Assembly (NCBI GenBank): GCA_030407315.1
Contig: JALQPE010000317.1
Location: forward strand, 124,001-188,000
Origin: Asparagopsis taxiformis
Taxonomy: Eukaryota > Rhodophyta > Florideophyceae > Bonnemaisoniales > Bonnemaisoniaceae
Length of the DNA: 64,000 bases
Reading direction: 5' to 3'
Position numbers and translations under genes: made by a program. The notes under the pieces were generated by a model. That model was not told the origin of the DNA. It saw nothing but the letters and a program-made list of their open reading frames with translations, and ran no database searches. Shown here piece after piece: positions 58,055-64,000 of the stretch (position 1 is the first letter of the stretch; every line of letters starts with the position of its first letter).

Positions 58055-58543
58055 TCAAGAGCTATCCTTGTTGCTTTTGGAAGAACCGCCCTTCTTCCGA
58101 ACAGAAGTATGAGTTTTATAAGACCTTCCTCTAGCAGCCGGAGATGAAATGTTTACCGACGCTTGTTGAGGAATGGTCGAACCACGTATCTTTCCTGAAG
58201 AAGTTCCTGTAGATGTCAAGTGCGGATCAACGGCAAGATGGTCAACAGGGAGATTGGCGTCTCTGTTGTCAGAATCATTTCTTGGATGAGTGGACGGACG
58301 AGCGGGGTCCATATGTTCAGAGGGATTAGTGAACTCACGTTTACCTTCTATCTTGTCGGAAGAAATCGAGGGCCTGTGGGTTGAAGCTCCTTCGCCTCGA
58401 AATGCTGCGGAAGGGGGGAGAGACATAGAGGGCCTATTGGCAGCGGGGGTGGCCTTGATCGTGTCGCTTTCTTTGATGCGCGTTGCTGCCGTTTGTGGAG
58501 TTTGGTGTGGTTGGGAGGTGTTTGACTGGTTTGGATTAGACAT
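58055..58543 (-). CDS. Disordered protein A of a related pair
   Basis: 162 aa, rich in Ser, Pro, Thr, Asn and Lys, with no folded domain. Two short blocks match the neighbour at 59835-60290: PPSAAFRGEGAS (here) versus DPSAVFRGQSGAS, and RGSTIPQQASVNISSPAAR versus RGSTIPRTNNHQIFSPAAR. The end is basic and Ser-rich (RKKGGSSKSNKDSS). This suggests homologous proteins whose only conserved parts are linear motifs. No known family. Confidence 0.65.
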   Translation of the reverse strand: MSNPNQSNTSQPHQTPQTAATRIKESDTIKATPAANRPSMSLPPSAAFRGEGASTHRPSISSDKIEGKREFTNPSEHMDPARPSTHPRNDSDNRDANLPVDHLAVDPHLTSTGTSSGKIRGSTIPQQASVNISSPAARGRSYKTHTSVRKKGGSSKSNKDSS

Positions 58544-59834
58544 GTTTGAAAGTAGTGAATGCGCAGGTAGGTTTGGTCAGGTTTTGGAGGAATGGTGGAT
58601 AGGGATGGGGTGTCAATGAGAGGGCTATTTCTAGGAAAATGAGAGTGGGTGTTTCTTGCATTTGCACATCTTCTTACAGACGGGAATCGAGTAGAATCTG
58701 AGGATGACATGTGGTATTGCAGGAGTTGTGTTGTATTGGATAGAAATGATTGAAATTGAAATTCAAGATACTCAACTGCAAGCAATTATAGCTGGTGAGA
58801 TTGGGAAGATGGAGGTTTCTACACCTGAAAGCAACGCATTATGAATCTGATATACAGGAGAGTATGACGTTTTTCTATGACGACGCAGGCCGCTGGGCTT
58901 TGTACCAATGTTGCTCTTTTTGTTTCCTAAATCAATGATATGTTTTTGTGGTGGCTTTCCGGAAGAAGAATGCGGATAGCCAGACAACTCTGAGAGTTGC
59001 ATCCCTTTTCCAAGTACAGTTGTATTGCGCACACAGCAAATGTGAGGCGAGAATAAGCTAGAATTGTTTTTCGACGAACAACGATGTGTATATCGATGGA
59101 TAGATACATGAATTCGAATTTATCGTCATGACAGATGGCTGGCTGATGGAATTGTGCGCACATATAATGCTAGAAACAATCGGGTCATCTCTATAGGAAC
59201 AAACACCTTCTTACAGTGCCAAGTGCACTCAAGGACGCAGCATGACTCGACGTGGTAACATGTCTCATACATGACGTCTGTCGCGTTCTCAATGGTGTAA
59301 TAAAGTGAGCACGCAATGATCGGAGCCAACTCCGGCGCGCAGCACTGACGCAAGGTGGAGATGGCGCGCAGCACTGACGCAAGGTGGAGATGGCGCGCAG
59401 CGATTTCGACGTCTACCTCGCCTTGCTGTCCAACAGAGCTCGATCCATGATATAACGTGTTGGAGGTGGGGAATTTACTCTGATGTCAGCTTCATTGTTA
59501 CCGTAATTGGATGAATTGAGAAGAAAGCAGATCAATTGTTGGGATGTAGTTGCACAAAAGTGGGAAAGCATTGAAAAAAATAGAATTTCAATTTCAACTT
59601 TCACAAAAGTGTGTCCTTGTTGCACTCATGAGTGGAATCGGAAACGAAACCAGCGATAGGGAATTATCCAAATCGCCTCCTCTTCCTGTCATCATGCATG
59701 GCAAGCATCCTCACGGGAGTAGGCGCGCTGCAAGTTGATGGCACCGGTGCACGTTTCATAAACACTATAACCTCACAGCGCTTTCCTCCGCACTCGCCAA
59801 CAGCCCGACGCCCAACACCATCACCGCCTGCATC
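58544..59834. other. Divergent intergenic region of the disordered-protein pair
   Basis: 1.3 kb. Contains the 29-bp tandem repeat at 59334-59401. A weak minus-strand reading at about 58772-59000 (MQLSELSGYPHSSSGKPPQ...) lacks support and is not called. Confidence 0.4.
59334..59401. repeat. 29-bp direct tandem repeat, 2.3 copies
   Basis: Two identical 29-bp units (59334-59362, 59363-59391; unit starts GGCGCGCAGCACTGACGC) and a partial third. Likely replication slippage product. Confidence 0.85.
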
Positions 59835-60290
59835 ATGAGTCAGCAACCGACCAGTACCGCGCCGACCAAGACCTACATTCAGGAGCCATATCCAACGCCG
59901 CCCGTGATCGACCCGCACGTCACTCGTTTGCCGGCTGCAGCGCGCACGCCTGGCGCACCGCTCGACCCGAGTGCCGTCTTCCGCGGCCAGAGCGGCGCCT
60001 CCAAGCCGCACAGAACGCCACACCAACTCGAGTCGCCTAGTCCGCACACGCCCGGCACGCCCTACCAAGCCGACTCGTACGCGCCGCAACCCACCCACCC
60101 CGAGCAGCCGTCATATCCGCGCCCCAACGCCCAAAATGATCCCTCCAAAGTCACCGACACTATGCCGCCGGGCAGAGGTTCTACCATTCCTCGAACTAAC
60201 AACCATCAAATATTCTCTCCCGCTGCTCGCACAAATGGTGCTCGTTCATTGCCTTTCAACAAGCCTAGGGCACCTAATTCAAAATTCTAA
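59835..60290 (+). CDS. Disordered protein B of a related pair
   Basis: 151 aa, rich in Pro, Thr, Ser and Gln (SQQPTSTAPTKTYIQEPYPT...), no folded domain. It shares the SA-x-FRG and RGSTIP ... SPAAR blocks with the divergently placed gene at 58055-58543. Starts at the first ATG (59835). Function unknown; the motifs could be docking sites for a shared partner. Confidence 0.65.
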   Translation: MSQQPTSTAPTKTYIQEPYPTPPVIDPHVTRLPAAARTPGAPLDPSAVFRGQSGASKPHRTPHQLESPSPHTPGTPYQADSYAPQPTHPEQPSYPRPNAQNDPSKVTDTMPPGRGSTIPRTNNHQIFSPAARTNGARSLPFNKPRAPNSKF

Positions 60291-60570
60291 ACTAATGTCA
60301 CTCTTTTAGATATCATCTCATGCCTCGTCTAGAACCAGACTGTTTTGCAGTGAAGGAAAGTAAAGCACACCCTCTCACTCAGTAAATTCATGTCTTATGC
60401 TCCTGCTTTACAGTTTGTCCTTGAAAAGGGATCAATTTCACGCATCATTTTTTCTAGACCATGACAAGGTCGCGTTGGAATGTTTCCCCCGACAGCTTGG
60501 TCTATTTCACAATTGCACCTCCCTCCTCGCACACCAACCCAGCTTGCGTCAACAGCCACCTGCCCTCGCC

Positions 60571-61208
60571 ATGGACCCTCGCCCAGAAAATTTACCCGTG
60601 CCACAGAAGCGAAAGCGTCCAGACGAACAAACCCAGCTAACCGCTCCTGATGCAGCCTCAGCCGCTGCCCCAATCGATCCTACCGATGATCCAACAATCT
60701 GTACGTTTCCATCACCTCGCTCATTTCTACCGCGTTTCTCTGCGCTGTCATCTAACAACAATGTTTTCGGCGTACAGACCGCTTCCAAAGGAGACTCCCA
60801 ATGCGCCCGCATTCGACAAAGAGAGACATTTTTGTGACCAGGTCCGCAAAGTTCAAGGCAATGAGATCAAGAGCTTTGGCATTGTTGGACAAAAACTCAC
60901 AACCTGTCAAATTACACGCAATGGGTGCCGCGATTACCCGCTGCTGCGACTTGGCACTGGCTGTCCAGGCGTACGCTGACGGCCAGGTAGATCTAGATAT
61001 ACAAACAGCCACCGTTGAAGTGTACGATGAATTTGAGCCACTAGTGGAGGTAAGATGCTTGCAATTGTTCGTTCTATGTGCTGTTGTTTCTCATCTCTCA
61101 CACGCATTTCTCTGCTTTACCAATTATCAGGGATATCCAACAGTAACGAAAACGAGGAGCAAGTCAGCAATTTATATTTCGATGACGAAGACGAGCGAAT
61201 ATGTCTAA
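60571..61208 (+). CDS. POP7: RNase P/MRP subunit RPP20/POP7 (Alba-type), three exons
   Basis: RPP20 (yeast POP7) is an Alba-fold subunit of RNase P and RNase MRP, pairing with RPP25/POP6 on the P3 arm of the RNA. Exons 60571-60700, 60778-61049 and 61131-61208 (introns 77 and 81 nt, GTACGT and GTAAGA donors) give 159 aa. Motifs match the family: RRLPMRPHSTKRDIFVTRSA, KFKAMRSRALALLD, VKLHAMGAAITRC, IQTATVEVYDEFEPL and a final SKSAIYISM strand. A Lys/Arg and Pro-rich N-terminus is usual. Confidence 0.9.
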
Positions 61209-61766
61209 GAATATAACTGCTTTGTCGTCTTTCGATCTACCGTTAATTCAGCGAATGCATTTGTAGCGAGCAGTCGTATAGCAGGAACGGCAATTCTATC
61301 GCAGCGTTTGGTAGCATTGTCAATGTTGTGACATGGCCTAGTAAAATTGTGCACGATGATTGGAACGTACCAAGGAGCTGAATGACGAGTGTGAGCTAAC
61401 CAAACTTCAACGATGGCGCCTCCACTTTGCTCTCCCTACGCATGATGCCTTGATGTGACAATAGCCCAGCAAAGAAACCAATTAGTAGTGCCATGTGGCT
61501 GTCTTGGCAGGCCGCAACGCAGAGATCGCTCAAAAGCGTTTGCTGTACATACGTGGAATGATTTGTCATGTGTTCATATTTTGAAATTTCAAGTAGCGCT
61601 GAGCAGCTAAGAAGCTGTCGGCATCCACTCGCCCGTGTCGTCACAACCCGTGCAATTGCACGCGTGCTCAAACTATTTCGCGTCATGCACGCATACCGTC
61701 TTTCAACTTGACGCAACAGTTGGCTCGCATCGTGCAACGAACCGCTCCTGAATTTCTCCGTCCATA
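61209..61766. other. Intergenic region
   Basis: 558 nt between the RPP20 3' end and the APC15-like gene. No feature supported. Confidence 0.4.
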
Positions 61767-62180
61767 ATGTCGACGTGGATCCCGCCAGCAATTCCCCCAG
61801 TGCTCGAGCCGTTGTGGCTGCCGCTCGGTCACTCGGACGTTTCTATCACACCGCATGCCGTATCAGCTCTGGAAGCTGCTCTTGACAAGAGTCGCGAGGA
61901 AGTGCGTAAGACAGCGGCGCCCATACCGATAGGGGTAATGGAGCAAGCGCTTCAATCTGCCGATAATGCGCCGACGCAAATTGTGCCCTCCGACGAGGTT
62001 GTCGACGATGGAATGGAAATCGACGAGGATATTGACAATGATGAAATGTTGAGTGACGGTCAAAGCGGGGACGGCGAATTTGGAACTGTTGGTAGTGCTA
62101 GTCTACATAGTGACGAACATGTCGGTGATGACGACAGCGACGATGATGATGATTTGGATGACCTTGGCGCTTATCTCTAG
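61767..62180 (+). CDS. APC15/MND2-like subunit of the anaphase-promoting complex (tentative)
   Basis: 137 aa. The first 60 residues (MSTWIPPAIPPVLEPLWLPL ... APIPIG) resemble the short ordered N-terminus of APC15, including the LW and PIG positions, and the rest is a highly acidic tail (DSDDDDDLDDLGAYL), as in APC15. APC15/MND2 regulates turnover of Cdc20 on the APC/C. The match is by eye and short, so other acidic nuclear proteins remain possible. Single exon. Confidence 0.45.
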   Translation: MSTWIPPAIPPVLEPLWLPLGHSDVSITPHAVSALEAALDKSREEVRKTAAPIPIGVMEQALQSADNAPTQIVPSDEVVDDGMEIDEDIDNDEMLSDGQSGDGEFGTVGSASLHSDEHVGDDDSDDDDDLDDLGAYL

Positions 62181-62698
62181 TTTACACGGATGGGTAACTG
62201 TTTTATAAAGCGGAGAGTTGGAGCACATCTGGCACCCGTTGCGATATAAATACAGCTGTGAAACACACGTTACCAAGCCGAGACGTCGGTTATGCTAGCA
62301 ACCATCGAAGCGGATTTGGTTGTGCGATGCAGGAATCAATTTGGTGCCGAGTGATTGCCACCCCTTTTTGCGATTGCTCTCGGCGTCCCAGGTTTCAATA
62401 AAATAAACGCAAGCGATTTGATACTTTTTAAAATATTTCTGATTGTGAAGATAATCTCGTGTGAATCGCAAAGCTCGCAGATTGGACAGCTGTCCTTTTT
62501 TCGATCTCGACTACAGCTCGGAGCAATTGTTTGGCGAGAGTATCAACCGTTCATTACAATTGTGCTCCGTGTCTCCAATGCAATACTATCCCCTCAAACC
62601 TCACAGAGCAGCAATAATCCAAGCCTCCCGGCAGCAGCCCAACTCGTGTCAATCCGCCCGCTTCGACTCTCCGCACGCCGACCCAAACAAACCAAGCA
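62181..62698. other. Intergenic region
   Basis: 518 nt, no gene supported. Confidence 0.4.
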
Positions 62699-63037
62699 AT
62701 GGCCGCACCAGCACTTACAGCCGCATCATCACTGGTCGTTCTCGCAGTTGGCGGCGCAGCCAACCTCGTCGCCAAGCCGCTAGAATCTAGAACATGGCTG
62801 CCAGGCGGTGGTTTTGTGGGTCCAATTTCTAGGCGCGTACCAACCCCGGTAGATGCTCCCCCCGCATCCTCCCCAACATCTGGCAATGGTGTCGCGCCCA
62901 GTGGTAAGAAGATTCATCCCATTGGAGGCGCTACCGACAAGCCCTCCCCTCCAAGCCCGTTTGGACGATTCCCCAAGCACAAGCCTACCAAGTTGCCAGG
63001 CCCTCCCAAGCCATATGTGCCCTCTGAGAGCCCCTGA
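62699..63037 (+). CDS. Small Pro/Gly-rich protein with a hydrophobic N-terminus, unrecognised
   Basis: 112 aa (MAAPALTAASSLVVLAVGGA...). The N-terminal 25 residues form a hydrophobic, signal-anchor-like segment, then a WLPGGGFVGP turn-rich patch and a Pro/Lys-rich tail (PSPPSPFGRFPKHKPTKLPG). It might be a small organelle or membrane protein; no family assigned. Confidence 0.5.
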   Translation: MAAPALTAASSLVVLAVGGAANLVAKPLESRTWLPGGGFVGPISRRVPTPVDAPPASSPTSGNGVAPSGKKIHPIGGATDKPSPPSPFGRFPKHKPTKLPGPPKPYVPSESP

Positions 63038-63568
63038 TTTATCCCCTGACTGGCTAATAGTCGAGCGACTTACAATTTCGTTACTCTAGGATAGTGCCAA
63101 TTCTTGCGTTGTCGTAAACACCTTGAGATTTAAACGTCTGCTCTTTCGTTATCTGATGTTCTCTACGCTTGTCTAAGCTTTTGCTTTTGTATGGTTGTGT
63201 GTGCACAATTTACATCATTTGGTCCATTTCATTCACGCAGAAATTCATTGGTGAGATCGTAAGGCATTTCCAGATGCCACGTCTTTCATCACGGAGACAA
63301 AAAGTACTGCTACATTTCATTCAAAAAGTGATGCTGGATGATTGAAGACAGGATAGTTGACGCGATTCATTTGCTGATGACAAAGACATCACAGAATGGA
63401 ATCCTCAGGAAGCATACATTGAAATATACAAGTTTACAAAACATCTGCGACAATACATCCGAAACAGAGCGAGCTATCGTCACATGCTCCTAACTGAGCT
63501 GCACTTGAGAGATGCAGATGTATAGAGCTGCAAGAAAATAGAGGTAAATATTAGGCACTACATAACAA
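63038..63568. other. Intergenic region
   Basis: 530 nt, AT-rich; nothing supported. Confidence 0.4.
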
Positions 63569-64000
63569 TCAGGCAGTGCGCGTCGTGCGATTTCGTCGTG
63601 ATTCACGAGCTTCGATGTACTCTCCAATCGCACGCGCAGCGTCCTTGAATTCTTCATGGCACGGCTCCACATCAAGATTGGTCGGATTTGCCAATGCGTA
63701 CATGGGAACTTCATACAGCGCTCCACGTTCGTCGAAGGTCGAAAGCAGGTTATTTCTCTTATTGGCCGGACGCAGTCCGGCCGCCTTTATTGTCTCGTCA
63801 CAAAGCGATTCCTGCACAAGGGCAACGAATGGTTAGCATCGCGCGGCTCGTTCACAACAAATGACACGATAGATAGTGCGATACGAACCGATTGTGCTTC
63901 GGCGGCAAAGCGCAAAGCCTGCCACATCTCTTGACGACCCTCGACACGAGTTTCCCAGAATTCATTGCGCAAGCGCTCGAGCTGTTCCGACGTGAGCGCC
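63569..64000 (-). CDS. UBTD-type protein (DC-UbP/UBTD2 N-terminal domain), 5' end beyond the window
   Basis: Exon 63811-63569 joins an upstream exon (63889 to the window edge) across a 77-nt GTTCGT...CAG intron. The joined reading has LRNEFWETRVEGRQEMWQAL, then KAAGLRP (UBTD: ILDGASI...), LSTFDERGALYEVPMYALAN and PTNL, matching UBTD1/2, which bind ubiquitin-conjugating enzymes. The protein ends about 30 residues after this domain, without the C-terminal ubiquitin-like domain of animal UBTDs. The 5' part is missing. Confidence 0.85.

Noticed and set aside
1..64000. Signs of mobile elements, prophage, CRISPR or endogenous virus
   Set aside because: No transposase, integrase, reverse transcriptase, capsid or repeat-spacer array was seen in any frame.

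Overview
This is a gene-dense eukaryotic nuclear segment, most likely from a unicellular, mesophilic red alga. The evidence is a red-lineage light-harvesting protein (LHCR), a CpcT/CpeT-type phycobiliprotein lyase and a bacterial-type DnaG primase with an apparent plastid transit peptide. The plastid proteins carry simple Phe-containing transit peptides with no secretory signal in front, which points to a primary plastid rather than a secondary one. There are short spliceosomal introns (14 placed here, 77-135 nt, GT-AG) in roughly a quarter of the genes, and no operons. I cannot name the species. The window shows no virus, transposon, CRISPR array, rRNA or recognisable tRNA.

Layout. 1-8.9 kb: TRM13 (cut by the window edge), eIF5, a GET3-like ATPase, thiamine-phosphate synthase, a nucleotide-sugar-type transporter and a purine phosphoribosyltransferase. 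9-20 kb: LHCR, a plastid-type TrmB, a spliced ribosomal protein eL39, a SANT protein, a PH-kinase, an orphan and a FIST-domain protein. 20-32 kb: a NUMOD3/DnaJ-zinc-finger protein, phosphoglycerate dehydrogenase, ARL1 (four exons), METTL1/TRM8, SPCS1, a small membrane protein, PRMT5, a CUE-TULIP protein, a UbiE/MenG methyltransferase and uL23 (RPL23A). 33-44 kb: two orphans, an aminoacylase-like peptidase, plastid DnaG, an AT-hook/HTH protein and TrmL. 44-48 kb is poor in recognisable genes and holds only weak candidates plus unusual motif clusters. 48-57 kb: a UBZ4 zinc-finger protein, a DUF72 protein, an orphan membrane glycoprotein, a two-repeat MYB, the phycobiliprotein lyase, the complex I subunit NDUFB2 and enoyl-CoA hydratase. 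57-64 kb: a pair of related disordered proteins, RPP20/POP7, an APC15-like protein, an orphan and a UBTD protein (cut by the right edge).

How the genes fit together. There is no pathway cluster; this is ordinary housekeeping DNA with recurring themes. Four tRNA methyltransferases plus an RNase P/MRP subunit give a concentration of tRNA-processing genes. Plastid functions (LHCR, lyase, DnaG, TrmB, NUMOD3 protein, possibly GET3 and TrmL) are scattered. Two divergent neighbours at 48.4-51.1 kb carry a UBZ4 zinc finger and a PIP-box-like motif, hinting at replication or repair. Three gene models (about 42.1, 48.8 and 50.36 kb) need a -1 frame change to read through, so those regions should be checked for single-base sequence errors before being trusted. 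Eukaryotic genes without strong homology are inferred from the reading alone, and start codons are often ambiguous.
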